In this document: positions 1 to 8,596 of the stretch, piece by piece
Position numbering within the stretch: the first letter of the stretch is position 1
Layout: every line of letters starts with the position of its first letter
Origin: Niabella sp.
GTDB lineage: Bacteria > Bacteroidota > Bacteroidia > Chitinophagales > Chitinophagaceae
Direction of reading: 5' to 3'
NCBI GenBank assembly: GCA_017744795.1
Contig: JAGIAQ010000005.1
Span: 3,969-67,968 of the forward strand
DNA: 64,000 nt
Position numbers and translations under genes: made by a program
The notes under the pieces: model-generated
Told to the model about the DNA's origin: nothing
Database searches by the model: none
The model's input: the letters and a program-made list of their open reading frames with translations, nothing else

Positions 1-2
1 CT

Positions 3-941
3 GCTATGGCAGAAGCTTACTGGCTTATAGGTAAACGCATTGTAGAAGAGGAACAAAACGGAAAAGAACGGGCGGAATACGGTGAGGCCCTGCTCAAAAA
101 TCTTTCTATTGCGCTTACGGAAGAACTTGGAAAGGGATTTTCTTACGCTAACTTGCGTAATTTCAGGCAGTTCTACCTTACTTATCCTGACCCCAAGATT
201 TGCTACGCACTGCGTAGCAAATTGAGCTGGACACATCATCGCCTGATAATGCGAGTAGAAAATACTGACGCAAGGGAGTACTATTTGAAAGAAGCTATTG
301 AACAAAATTGGAGTTCACGCCAGCTTGAGCGTAACATTAATACCTTTTATTATCAACGGTTGCTTTCATCGCAAAACAGGCCGGATGCTCAGCAACAAGA
401 ATCCACATCAGAAAAAAGTACAACAAACGACTTTATCAAAGACCCATATGTATTTGAATTCCTGAATATTCCGCAGCCTGTAAATGCAGCCGAAACAGAA
501 ATTGAAACCGCTTTGATTCAAAATCTTCAGCATTTTCTGTTGGAATTGGGTAAAGGCTTTTCATTTGTTGGCAGACAGTTTCGCATTAGTACCGAAAGCA
601 CTCACTTTTATATTGACCTGGTTTTTTACAACTATATACTGAAATGCTTCGTGTTGTTCGATCTCAAAACAACCAGGCTTACACATCAGGATACCGGACA
701 AATGGATATGTACATCCGGATGTTTGATGACCTGAAAAAACAGCCTGAAGATAATCCTACTATCGGCATTATTCTTTGCGCTGAGAGAGATGAGACAGTG
801 GTAAAATATTCTATTCTTAACGAACACAAGCAACTTTTTGCTACAAAGTATATGCCTTACCTGCCAACTACAGAAGAGTTTGCCGCCGAAATAGAACGGG
901 AGAAAATAATATTGAAACAATCTTTAGCTAAAGGCGAATAA
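3..941 (+). CDS. YhcG/DUF1016-family PDDEXK nuclease-like protein, 5' end cut by window
   Basis: The protein has the two-part YhcG layout: an N-terminal helical DUF1016 region starting around 'YWLIGKRIVEEEQNGKE' and a C-terminal PD-(D/E)xK nuclease-like fold with 'HFYIDLVFYN' followed by 'VLFDLKTTRL', where D and DLK are the expected metal and catalytic residues. Family members normally have some 30-40 residues before the YWxIG motif. The frame is open back to base 3, so the ATG at 6 is probably internal and the gene starts outside the window. Members occur near restriction-modification and mobile regions, and their role in cells is poorly defined. It lies 8 bp before moaC but has no evident link to cofactor synthesis. 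Confidence 0.85.
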   Translation, partial: AMAEAYWLIGKRIVEEEQNGKERAEYGEALLKNLSIALTEELGKGFSYANLRNFRQFYLTYPDPKICYALRSKLSWTHHRLIMRVENTDAREYYLKEAIEQNWSSRQLERNINTFYYQRLLSSQNRPDAQQQESTSEKSTTNDFIKDPYVFEFLNIPQPVNAAETEIETALIQNLQHFLLELGKGFSFVGRQFRISTESTHFYIDLVFYNYILKCFVLFDLKTTRLTHQDTGQMDMYIRMFDDLKKQPEDNPTIGIILCAERDETVVKYSILNEHKQLFATKYMPYLPTTEEFAAEIEREKIILKQSLAKGE

Positions 942-949
942 AATAAATA

Positions 950-1429
950 ATGATGTCCGGTCTTACACACTTAAATAAAGACAATCAGCCAACAATCGTG
1001 GACATTAGCGGGAAGAAGATTTCCTACAGAAAAGCGATGGCGCAGGCAATTATTGCTTTGCCGGAGCCGGTTTTTCTGATGCTTCAAAAAGAGGATTTTA
1101 CCACCAAAAAAGGTGCTGTATTTCAAACAGCAATTATTGCCGGCATTATGGCGGCCAAGAAAACGGGGGATCTAATCCCGCTGTGCCATCCGCTGGGGCT
1201 GGATCATTGCGATGTTCATATTCAGGTGAACAACCAGCAGGAAATTGTTATTCATTGCACCGCAACCATTGAAGCAAAAACGGGGGTGGAAATGGAAGCG
1301 CTGACCGGCGCAACAGTGGCGGCGCTCACCGTTTATGATATGTGTAAAGCACTGAGTCATGATATTGTGATAAAAGAAATTAAACTGATGGAAAAAACCG
1401 GAGGGAAAAGTGATTTTAAACGAGCATAA
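950..1429 (+). CDS. moaC: Cyclic pyranopterin monophosphate synthase MoaC
   Basis: MoaC converts the MoaA product 3',8-cH2GTP to cyclic pyranopterin monophosphate, the first stable intermediate of molybdenum cofactor synthesis, in the cytosol. Recognisable family motifs are 'LIPLCHPL', 'KTGVEMEALTGA' and 'TVYDMCKA', followed by the conserved 'KTGGKS' near the C terminus. The length of 159 residues is normal. Two start codons lie in tandem (ATGATG at 950 and 953); either could be used. Its 3' end overlaps the GTG start of mobA by 20 bp, so the two are probably translationally coupled. The partner moaA is not in this window. Confidence 0.97.
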   Translation: MMSGLTHLNKDNQPTIVDISGKKISYRKAMAQAIIALPEPVFLMLQKEDFTTKKGAVFQTAIIAGIMAAKKTGDLIPLCHPLGLDHCDVHIQVNNQQEIVIHCTATIEAKTGVEMEALTGATVAALTVYDMCKALSHDIVIKEIKLMEKTGGKSDFKRA

Positions 1430-2027
1430 TATACCGGCAATAAACGGGTTGGTCTTAGCCGGCGGAAAAAGCCGGAGAATGGGCACAGATAAGGACCTCA
1501 TAAAATGGCATAACAAAGAGCAGCGCTATTATACGGCAGATCTGCTGGGCAATTGCTGTGAAGATGTTTTTATATCCTGCCGTCAAGACCAGGAAAACGA
1601 GATCGATCCCGCGTACAAAGCGCTGCCAGATACTTTTTTAAATATGGGCCCGCTGGGCGGGATCTTATCCGCGTTTCGTTTGCACCGGGATGAAGCCTGG
1701 TTAGTGGTAGCCTGTGACCTGCCGCTGGTGAACGAAACAACGATCCGGTACCTGATGGGGAACAGGAACGCCAATAAAATAGCAACTGCATATAAAAGTC
1801 CCGTGGATGGGTTACCCGAACCGCTGATCACCATTTGGGAGCCGGCCGGTTATCCGGTATTGTTGAATTTTTTGTCGAAAGGCATTACCTGTCCAAGAAA
1901 GGTTTTAATACAGAGCAGCATTCAACTGTTGGAACCCTTGCAGCCCGAAGCACTCATGAATGTAAACACTCCTGAAGAGGCTGTTAAGGCAAAAGCACTG
2001 ATAAACAAAGGGAATAACCAGCCATGA
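1410..2027 (+). CDS. mobA: Molybdenum cofactor guanylyltransferase (MobA-like NTP transferase)
   Basis: The N terminus carries the nucleotidyltransferase signature 'LVLAGGKSRRMGTDK', followed by 'MGPLGGILSAF' and 'VVACDLPLV', as in MobA, which attaches GMP to molybdopterin to form the guanine dinucleotide cofactor. That form is what the YdeP-like oxidoreductase encoded leftward at 4.2-6.7 kb would need. The start is GTG at 1410, inside the end of moaC, with GGAGG about 6 bp upstream, one of the few clear Shine-Dalgarno matches here. It overlaps moeB by 4 bp (ATGA). A MocA-type cytidylyltransferase is a less likely alternative. Confidence 0.9.
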   Translation: MILNEHNIPAINGLVLAGGKSRRMGTDKDLIKWHNKEQRYYTADLLGNCCEDVFISCRQDQENEIDPAYKALPDTFLNMGPLGGILSAFRLHRDEAWLVVACDLPLVNETTIRYLMGNRNANKIATAYKSPVDGLPEPLITIWEPAGYPVLLNFLSKGITCPRKVLIQSSIQLLEPLQPEALMNVNTPEEAVKAKALINKGNNQP

Positions 2028-3076
2028 CGGACGATAATTTTGAAAGATATCATTGCCAGATGGCGCTGCCCGGTTTCGGTAAAAGGGCACAACAGCTCCT
2101 GCAAAATGCCCGTGTATTGATTGTAGGCGCCGGTGGCCTGGGATGCCCGGCAGCACAATATCTTACTGCAGCAGGAATTGGAACAATTGGTATCGTTGAC
2201 GACGACGTAGTAACTGCAGGTAATTTGCATCGTCAGATCCTGTACACACCGGAGGACGTTGGTTTTTCTAAAGTAGCAGTCGCTTCAAAAAGGTTACAGC
2301 AACAAAACCCTTCTGTAACCATAACTCCGTATAATGTCCGGGTTACTTCACTCAATGTAATGGAGTTAATTGCCGGTTATGATCTGATCATCGAAGGCAC
2401 TGATAATTTTGAAACAAAATATTTGTTGAACGATGCCTGCGTGCTTTCAGGAAAGTCATTGGTGTACGGCGCTATTTATCAATACGAAGGGCAGGTGAGT
2501 GTTTGGAATGTGTTACAGGATGACGGAAGTCGCTCACCCAATTACCGTGATGTTTTTCCCGATGCGGAATTTGCGGAATTGCCTAATTGCGTGGAAGGCG
2601 GCGTTATACCTACCCTGGCGGGTATGGTAGGCTGTATGCAGGCTAATGAAGCCATTAAATTCTTTACAGCAAAAGAAAAACTATTAGCCGGAAAATTATG
2701 GATAATGAATGTGCAGGATGGCAGCTCTTACACGGTGACCCTCAAAAAACACACTGCTGTACAAATCACCGGACTGCCGCAAACTATAGCAACTATTGAC
2801 TTCGATAGCCTGCAAAAAATGAGCAGCTATCAATTGATAGATGTGCGCACTGAAGCAGAGCACCGCTGGTTTAACATCGGGGGAAAAAATATTCCATTGG
2901 ACGCCCTGACGAATAATCCCGATGCACTTACTTTAACAACACCTGTTGTTTTTTATTGCGCCTCCGGAAAGCGAAGCGCCGCCGCCGCAAGGCTTATTGC
3001 AAACCGGTTTCCCCAGGCAACCATATTTTCCTTAACAGGCGGTTTGCAATCTTTTAAAGATCTGTCATCCGTGTAG
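2024..3076 (+). CDS. moeB: MoeB/ThiF-family adenylyltransferase fused to a rhodanese domain
   Basis: Residues ~1-240 are an E1-like adenylating domain with the nucleotide loop 'GAGGLGCPAAQYL', 'NLHRQILY' and 'GTDNFETKYLLNDAC'. Residues ~260-350 are a rhodanese domain with active-site 'YCASGKRS'. Such proteins adenylate the C-terminal glycine of a sulfur carrier and then pass on sulfur; MoaD, encoded at 8.3 kb and ending in GG, is the likely partner. The zinc cysteine pairs of E. coli MoeB are absent: the first CxxC position reads 'SPNYRDVFPD' and no second pair is seen. A role with ThiS cannot be excluded. Last gene of the moaC-mobA-moeB run, coupled by an ATGA overlap. Confidence 0.9.
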   Translation: MTDDNFERYHCQMALPGFGKRAQQLLQNARVLIVGAGGLGCPAAQYLTAAGIGTIGIVDDDVVTAGNLHRQILYTPEDVGFSKVAVASKRLQQQNPSVTITPYNVRVTSLNVMELIAGYDLIIEGTDNFETKYLLNDACVLSGKSLVYGAIYQYEGQVSVWNVLQDDGSRSPNYRDVFPDAEFAELPNCVEGGVIPTLAGMVGCMQANEAIKFFTAKEKLLAGKLWIMNVQDGSSYTVTLKKHTAVQITGLPQTIATIDFDSLQKMSSYQLIDVRTEAEHRWFNIGGKNIPLDALTNNPDALTLTTPVVFYCASGKRSAAAARLIANRFPQATIFSLTGGLQSFKDLSSV

Positions 3077-3095
3077 ATACGCTCCGTTTCCGGAA

Positions 3096-4013
3096 TTAAT
3101 CTATAAAGACATCCTGTTTTTTAGGAGTCATATCTATGTGCTTTCCAATCAACTCCAATAATGTGGTCTCTATCATTTCACACATACTGCTAAGCGCAAG
3201 GTCGTTAGTATCCGTTCCAAAAGGTTCTTCTATTTCATCGGCTATAGCCTCAAAGGCAACAAATGTATAGGCTATAAAAACCACTATAAAAGGGGTTAGC
3301 CAGCTAAGACTATCTACCAGGCCAAAAGGCAGCAAAAAACAATAAATGTAAACCGTGCGATGCAATAATACCCGGTAACTGTAAGGTATAGGCGTGGATG
3401 CAATTCTTTCACAACCGCCAATCACATCTGTTATTTTATCAATATTCTCGTCAAAGCGCGCCTGCTGAATAGCATCTATATTGCCTTCCAGCTTGGCTTT
3501 TTGTACCCATTCTCCCAAAAATTTTGTGATCACAATCGGTTTATATTGTTCCTGTTCCACTATTTTGAATTGTGATTCGCTTAGCCGTTTCCTGAGGTCG
3601 TCCTTCGGATCTGTGTCTCTTAATTGGTGTTTTAAGGCATATGTACAGGCAGTAAGCATCTGCACAAATGTTGTAACGGAAGTATCTGTAATCTTTATAT
3701 TAACCAGTGTTAATGCCTGACGAACCAATGAACGGGTTATATTTAATTGAGCGCCCCATAGCTTACGGCCTTCCCAAAAGCGTTCATAACTGGCATTATT
3801 ACGAAATCCCAGGAATAAGGCCAGCACAAATCCAAACAAAGTGAGCGGGGCGGGGTTTAGTGGTACCTTATAAGAAAGAATGTGGCCATGCAGGTATACA
3901 ATTATAATGGAAAGTAAAAACAGCGCCAGCAAGCGCGGCAATAATTTGGGAAGCACGGAGCCCTGCCACACAAAAAGCATCCGGAACCAATGTTCCTTTT
4001 TTCTAATGATCAT
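3096..4013 (-). CDS. Bestrophin-family (UPF0187/YneE-like) chloride channel-like membrane protein
   Basis: The N terminus 'MIIRKKEHWFRMLFVWQGS' and the segment 'LGFRNNASYERFWEGRKLWG' are typical of bacterial bestrophins, pentameric anion (sometimes cation) channels of the inner membrane. Hydrophobic segments lie near residues 25-45, 55-72 and in a C-terminal pair around 'YCFLLPFGLVDSL' and 'WLTPFIVVFIAYTF'. At 305 residues the length is usual. The gene converges on moeB with a 19-bp gap and is transcribed towards it. Nothing nearby explains its physiological role. Confidence 0.92.
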   Translation of the reverse strand: MIIRKKEHWFRMLFVWQGSVLPKLLPRLLALFLLSIIIVYLHGHILSYKVPLNPAPLTLFGFVLALFLGFRNNASYERFWEGRKLWGAQLNITRSLVRQALTLVNIKITDTSVTTFVQMLTACTYALKHQLRDTDPKDDLRKRLSESQFKIVEQEQYKPIVITKFLGEWVQKAKLEGNIDAIQQARFDENIDKITDVIGGCERIASTPIPYSYRVLLHRTVYIYCFLLPFGLVDSLSWLTPFIVVFIAYTFVAFEAIADEIEEPFGTDTNDLALSSMCEMIETTLLELIGKHIDMTPKKQDVFID

Positions 4014-4099
4014 AAAATTATTACTCTTGTTAAATTGAAATTACGATGCTGCTTAGCTGGTTGTTTATGGTGCCAGCTGTAGTACTGCTATGGGCCAGG

Positions 4100-4127
4100 T
4101 TGCGTCGCACTCTTCAGCTGCAGTGCG
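4100..4127 (+). repeat. Dispersed intergenic repeat core (TTGCGTCGCACTCTT)
   Basis: This stretch between the bestrophin and oxidoreductase genes contains TTGCGTCGCACTCTT followed by nnnCTG. The same 15 bases recur in inverted orientation at about 26591-26620, and an 11-base core (TTGCGTCGCAC) recurs at 20358-20368. The small ORF called here on the plus strand (4046-4297) runs through the repeat and into the downstream gene and is not considered coding. The function is unknown. Confidence 0.6.
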
Positions 4128-4226
4128 GCTATCAGCATGCCACGACAGGTTTGATCCTGTTTTTCTTGATTATCCGGGGTACAGCATACAACACAGATGA
4201 ATATAAGCGGTACCGTCATATCTTCA

Positions 4227-6656
4227 TTACCGTTGTAACTGCCCGCGATAAAGCATTTCGTCTACCTTTTCATACACTTCGGGGTTATGTTTCCTGATCT
4301 TTATTTTTACATATTTCGATGCTGGCATATTGCTTTCTTTTACTACATTGTTAACCGATACTAATACATTTGTTTCGGGAAAGTAAGTAACGGTATTTTT
4401 TTCAGGAATGGGGTAAGCAACGATAATGAATAAAGGCGCAACGCGCTCAATGCCGTCATCGTAATTAAACAGGTCTACTTTATCGCCTGTTTTAAAGCCG
4501 GCTTTATCGATGTCCTTTTGGTTCATAAATACTACGCGCCGTTCGTTATGTACTCCCCGGTAACGATCATCCAAACCATAAATGGTTGTATTAAACTGAT
4601 CATGGGTGCGGGTGGTTGCCATCATGTATTCATCAGCAGCCAGGCGATTATCGGGGAGTTCTGTAAGGGTGAACGGCGCACGATAATCGTACTGTTTTGC
4701 AAACCGTTGTTCATCACGGGCGGCATTGGGCAAATAAAATCCGCCTTTTTCCCGTATGCGCTTGTTGTAATCTTCAAAACCGGGAATGCATTGTTCAATA
4801 GCATCTCTTACAGCATCGTAACTATCATGATAGCGCTGCCAGTTCACTACCGCCCGGCTGCCTAAAGTAGCCGTTGCCATGCGGCAAACGATCTGGGTTT
4901 CGTTGATAAGATTGTTCGACACGGGATCCAGCATTCCTGTTGAATGCTGTACCACGCCCATGGAGTTTTCAGTAGAGATCATTTGCACTTCCCCGTTGAC
5001 GACGTCCTTATCGCTGCGCCCATAAGTAGGTAAAATAAGGGCTTCTTTTCCATGTATCAAATGCCCCCGGTTGAGTTTTGTAGAAACACAGGCCAGCAAA
5101 TTCAATTTTCGCAGCGCATTGGCCGTATAGGTCGTATCTGGTGTTGCAGACAAAAAATTTCCACCCATACAAAAGAGGACTTTTACCTTTTCCTCATGTA
5201 TGGCTTTAATGGCCCGAACCACATCGTACCCATGTTTACGGGGCATTTTAAAACCATAGAATTTTTCAAGACGATCCAGCTGCTCATCTGTTGGTTTCTC
5301 ATCAATCAGCATGGTTCTGTTTCCCTGCACATTACTGTGCCCCCTTACCGGGCACACCCCGCCGCCGGGGATGCCTATGCTGCCCTTTAACAACAAAATA
5401 TTCAGAATTTCCCGGATCATATCCACCCCATTGGGCTGCTGGGTAAGCCCCATGCCCCAGCAAATAATAATGCGTTTTTTAAAGGCGATCATTTGCGCCG
5501 CCTCATAGATTGCGGCAGGTGTAAGTCCGGCCTCGGCTGCAAGATCTTCCAGTTTATAGTTGGCAAACTGCTGAGCAAATGAATCGTAGTTTACCGTTTT
5601 TTCTTTTATAAAATGCTGATCCAATACTTCCCCCGGAGACGTTTTTTCAAAATCAAGTAAGAGCAGTTCAACGGCTTTTAAAAAGGCCATGTCTCCATTT
5701 ATTTTTACCGGCAGATAGAGATCGGCAAGTTTTCCTCCATGACCTAAGACGCCTGACAGTTCCTGCGGATTACGAAAGCCCATCAATCCGGCTTCAGGTA
5801 AAGGATTGACCGCTATGATTTTGGCACCGTTTTTCTTTCCTTTTTCAAGGGCGCTCATCATTCTTGGCGCATTGGTTCCGGGGTTTTGGCCTATAATTAT
5901 AATAATATCTGTATCATAAAAATCTTCCAGTTTCACCGTTCCTTTACCGATACCGATTGTGGGGCGTAATGCGGACCCGGATGTTTCATGACACATGTTC
6001 GAGCAGTCCGGCATATTGTTGGTGCCAAACTCTTTTGCAAAAAGCTGGTAAACAAAGGAAGCCTCATTGCTGGTTCTGCCGGAGGTGTAAAAAGCCGCTT
6101 CATCGGGCGTATTTAATGCATTAAGGTGTTCTGCAATTTTTTTGAACGCCTCCTCCCAGCTTATCGGTTGATAATGGGCCGCCCCCTTTGGCAGGTATAG
6201 GGGCTCTGTGAGTCGTCCCAGTTTGCCGATCCGGTAGTCATCCAGTTTTGCCAGATCAAAAACAGAATTGTTTTTAAAGAATGCTGCCGTAAGCTTTTTA
6301 GTGGTGGCTTCCTCCGCCAGGGCCTTTGCACCGTTCTCACAGTATTCGCCAACCGGGGATCGCTCATCATCCGGATCAGGCCATGCGCAACTGGGACAGT
6401 CAAAACCTTTAAACTGATTCATTTTCAGCAACGCCCTGTTTCCTCTGAAAAAGGTTTTTTCTTCTATGAGGTCTTTCATTGCTGCCATAACTGCAGGTAC
6501 ACCAGCCGCCCAAACTTTTGGCGGTGTTACCGTTAAATTTAAAAGCTGAAACGGATTTTCAGCATCCGGCTCTTTTTTTATCTCCTTTATAGTTGTTTTT
6601 CTTTCTTCTATGTCGCTATGAGGATATTCTTCCATAATCAAATTTTTTATTGACAA
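4227..6656 (-). CDS. FdhF/YdeP-family molybdopterin oxidoreductase (formate-dehydrogenase-alpha-like)
   Basis: This 809-residue protein matches the YdeP-like branch of the bis-MGD oxidoreductases. An N-terminal cysteine set ('FDCPSCAWPDP', 'EYCENGAK') could hold an iron-sulfur cluster. 'SNMCHETSG' around residue 220 contains the probable molybdenum-coordinating cysteine, and 'IIIIGQNPGTNAPRM' and 'PGGGVCPVRGHSNVQGNRT' belong to the cofactor-binding domains. No signal or Tat motif is seen, so it is probably cytosolic. The substrate is uncertain: family annotation says formate, but few members are characterised. It overlaps the small gene upstream by 10 bp and is the last gene of the leftward fdhD group, which supplies sulfuration of the cofactor. 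Confidence 0.9.
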   Translation of the reverse strand: MSIKNLIMEEYPHSDIEERKTTIKEIKKEPDAENPFQLLNLTVTPPKVWAAGVPAVMAAMKDLIEEKTFFRGNRALLKMNQFKGFDCPSCAWPDPDDERSPVGEYCENGAKALAEEATTKKLTAAFFKNNSVFDLAKLDDYRIGKLGRLTEPLYLPKGAAHYQPISWEEAFKKIAEHLNALNTPDEAAFYTSGRTSNEASFVYQLFAKEFGTNNMPDCSNMCHETSGSALRPTIGIGKGTVKLEDFYDTDIIIIIGQNPGTNAPRMMSALEKGKKNGAKIIAVNPLPEAGLMGFRNPQELSGVLGHGGKLADLYLPVKINGDMAFLKAVELLLLDFEKTSPGEVLDQHFIKEKTVNYDSFAQQFANYKLEDLAAEAGLTPAAIYEAAQMIAFKKRIIICWGMGLTQQPNGVDMIREILNILLLKGSIGIPGGGVCPVRGHSNVQGNRTMLIDEKPTDEQLDRLEKFYGFKMPRKHGYDVVRAIKAIHEEKVKVLFCMGGNFLSATPDTTYTANALRKLNLLACVSTKLNRGHLIHGKEALILPTYGRSDKDVVNGEVQMISTENSMGVVQHSTGMLDPVSNNLINETQIVCRMATATLGSRAVVNWQRYHDSYDAVRDAIEQCIPGFEDYNKRIREKGGFYLPNAARDEQRFAKQYDYRAPFTLTELPDNRLAADEYMMATTRTHDQFNTTIYGLDDRYRGVHNERRVVFMNQKDIDKAGFKTGDKVDLFNYDDGIERVAPLFIIVAYPIPEKNTVTYFPETNVLVSVNNVVKESNMPASKYVKIKIRKHNPEVYEKVDEMLYRGQLQR

Positions 6657-7000
6657 TTTAAAGATGGATTGGGGTAGTTGTCACTTTGATCTTCTGTTGT
6701 GTTATCGATGCAAACAAAATCCTTTTCTACCAGCAGGTCTACGACTCCTGCCCGTCCTTCAAAACCTATTTTTTCTGTATTCACCAATTCTTCAATCATT
6801 GGTTTAGGTAATTTCAGTACAATCTGATTTTCAACAAGCGCAGCCGACATCTCATTATCATCGGTGCTTTCTATCGTATAAATAAACAGGCCGTTTGTAA
6901 ACTGTGTAAAGCTTTTCACAAAACCATGCTGTCCCAGATCAGCAACCTCTGATTTGGTAAGCCGGAACCTTACGGAATTATCTTTAATTCTGATCTTCAT
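6647..7000 (-). CDS. Small conserved protein between fdhD and the oxidoreductase, function unknown
   Basis: A 117-residue protein beginning 'MKIRIKDNSVRFRLTKSEV', with 'LVEKDFVCID' and ending near 'YPNPSLNCQ'. No membrane segment, signal peptide or catalytic motif is apparent. It overlaps fdhD by 17 bp and the oxidoreductase by 10 bp, so the three are almost certainly one translational unit. I recall similar small proteins beside Bacteroidota formate dehydrogenase-like genes (a DUF of unknown function) but cannot fix the family number. The tight coupling suggests an assembly or maturation partner of the oxidoreductase; this is inference from position only. Confidence 0.8.
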   Translation of the reverse strand: MKIRIKDNSVRFRLTKSEVADLGQHGFVKSFTQFTNGLFIYTIESTDDNEMSAALVENQIVLKLPKPMIEELVNTEKIGFEGRAGVVDLLVEKDFVCIDNTTEDQSDNYPNPSLNCQ

Positions 7001-7850
7001 TTAAATTAGGTATTTGTATAAAACGACTTTGATGATAAATATTGAACCGGTCTTTTTTCAGGAACCCCAAAAGTGTAATGTCTGATTCCCGGGCCAGTGT
7101 TACGGCCAAAGTTGAAGGCGCTCCAATGGCCGCCACAACTGCGATGCCAGCCATTACTGCTTTTTGGATCAGTTCAAAACTTGCCCTGCCGCTTAAAAGC
7201 AAAATATAATTTTTCAAAGGAAGGTTGCCATTCGCAAACGCATGGCCTACCAATTTGTCCAGGGCATTGTGACGCCCTACATCTTCTCTTAAAAATAACA
7301 GTTCGCCCTTGACAGAAAAAAGCCCTGAGGCGTGAATGCCTCCCGTAGCTGAAAATTCATCCTGCGTTACCCTTAGTTTTTCGGGCAACGAATAGAAAAT
7401 TTCAGGAGCAATGGTCAACCGATCCTGATCCAATTTTCCAAAAGGGCTAATCGTCCTGATCGACTCAATGGAGGTTTTGCCACAAACACCGCAACTGGAA
7501 GTGGTGTAAAAATTACGGTCTGATCGCAATAACTGTGGTGCAACTTCTTCTTTCAATTCAACTAATACTACATTTTCACCCAGGTAACAAACATTGTCAA
7601 CCTGTTCAAATGATGTAATAATACCCTCCGTAAAAAGGAAGCCGAGGGCAAGGTCGAAATCTTTTCCAGGCGTTCGCATCGTTACAGAAATGGTAGATTG
7701 TTCTTTTTTTTTCTGAATGCTGTAACTGATTTTTATCTCAAGGGGTTCCTCAACAGACAGCGTATCGGTATAAGAACGAACGAAGCTCCCGCTCACTTTT
7801 TTGACGGGCATTTTTTCAACAGAAGCCAGCTCTACCCCGTTCATTTCCAT
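6984..7850 (-). CDS. fdhD: Formate dehydrogenase accessory sulfurtransferase FdhD
   Basis: FdhD transfers sulfur from a cysteine desulfurase to the bis-MGD cofactor of formate dehydrogenases. The catalytic cysteine loop is visible as 'SSCGVCGKTS' near residue 120, followed by 'ATGGIHASGLF', 'REDVGRHNALDKLVGHA' and 'SGRASFELIQKA', all family signatures. The length (288 residues) is normal. It overlaps the small downstream gene by 17 bp, and the target oxidoreductase is in the same run, which strongly supports the assignment. It lies about 50 bp after moaE. Confidence 0.96.
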   Translation of the reverse strand: MEMNGVELASVEKMPVKKVSGSFVRSYTDTLSVEEPLEIKISYSIQKKKEQSTISVTMRTPGKDFDLALGFLFTEGIITSFEQVDNVCYLGENVVLVELKEEVAPQLLRSDRNFYTTSSCGVCGKTSIESIRTISPFGKLDQDRLTIAPEIFYSLPEKLRVTQDEFSATGGIHASGLFSVKGELLFLREDVGRHNALDKLVGHAFANGNLPLKNYILLLSGRASFELIQKAVMAGIAVVAAIGAPSTLAVTLARESDITLLGFLKKDRFNIYHQSRFIQIPNLNEDQN

Positions 7851-7903
7851 ACTTACATTTTTTAGGTTGAATCAACTACCATAAAATTAAAAAAAATATC
7901 AAT

Positions 7904-8320
7904 TCACGCATGCGCAGCAACCCACTCTTCCCCATCTTCGAAAACCTCTTTTTTCCATATCGGCACCGTTTGTTTTAATGTGTCAATAACATAGCGGCAG
8001 GCATCAAATGCCGCTTCCCTGTGTGGTGCATTTATTGCAATAATAACGGCTATATCGCCCACCTGCAGGGTTCCCGTTCGGTGGTGGATGCATACGTTTT
8101 TTACCGCAAATAGCTGTATTGCAGTTTCTGCGATTTTCTCCATCTCTTTTATGGCCATGGGCTCATAACATTCATATTCAAGGCGTATAACAGCTTTGTC
8201 TTTTGTTTTATTTCTTACAATTCCCGTAAACGTCACTAATCCGCCGCAGGCGTTATCAGCGGTTGCATGGATGCATGCTGTAACATTTAATGTCGTATCT
8301 GAAATTTTTACTTCAATCAT
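7904..8320 (-). CDS. moaE: Molybdopterin synthase catalytic subunit MoaE
   Basis: MoaE forms the large subunit of molybdopterin synthase, which puts two sulfurs from thiocarboxylated MoaD onto cPMP. Family features are 'HHRTGTLQVGDIAVIIA', 'HREAAFDACRYVIDTLKQ' and the active-site region 'PIWKKEVFEDGEEWV'. 138 residues is typical. It starts 12 bp after moaD, so the two subunits are expressed together. The sulfur supply is probably the rhodanese-fused MoeB encoded at 2.0-3.1 kb. Confidence 0.96.
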   Translation of the reverse strand: MIEVKISDTTLNVTACIHATADNACGGLVTFTGIVRNKTKDKAVIRLEYECYEPMAIKEMEKIAETAIQLFAVKNVCIHHRTGTLQVGDIAVIIAINAPHREAAFDACRYVIDTLKQTVPIWKKEVFEDGEEWVAAHA

Positions 8321-8332
8321 AAACTGCTCCTT

Positions 8333-8575
8333 TTAGCCGCCGCTTACAGGAGGAATAATTGCTATTACGTCTCCCTGATTCAGCCGCTCTTTGTCGTCAG
8401 CATATTCCTCGTTTTTCGCGATCATATAGGATTGTAATTTTTTTAGTTCAGGATATTTTGATTCCAATTGCTGTTTGAAATCAGCCACCGTCATCGGATC
8501 ATCTAATTCAATGTTCAAAAAAGGAGCTTTGAAAAACTCTTTTACAATTCCAAAAGCCAGTATGCTTATTTTCAT
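8333..8575 (-). CDS. moaD: Molybdopterin synthase sulfur carrier subunit MoaD
   Basis: An 80-residue ubiquitin-like protein ending in 'IIPPVSGG'. The terminal GlyGly is the site that is adenylated and thiocarboxylated by MoeB. The start 'MKISILAFGIVKEFFKA' is typical of MoaD. It directly precedes moaE on the minus strand and follows the TauE-like gene by about 20 bp. A ThiS identity is less likely given its position next to moaE. Confidence 0.95.
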   Translation of the reverse strand: MKISILAFGIVKEFFKAPFLNIELDDPMTVADFKQQLESKYPELKKLQSYMIAKNEEYADDKERLNQGDVIAIIPPVSGG

Positions 8576-8596
8576 TTTTAAAAGTACAAAGAATGT

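Noticed and set aside
4046-4297. 83-residue plus-strand ORF
   Set aside because: It crosses a dispersed repeat and the 3' end of the oxidoreductase gene; short hydrophobic start only.
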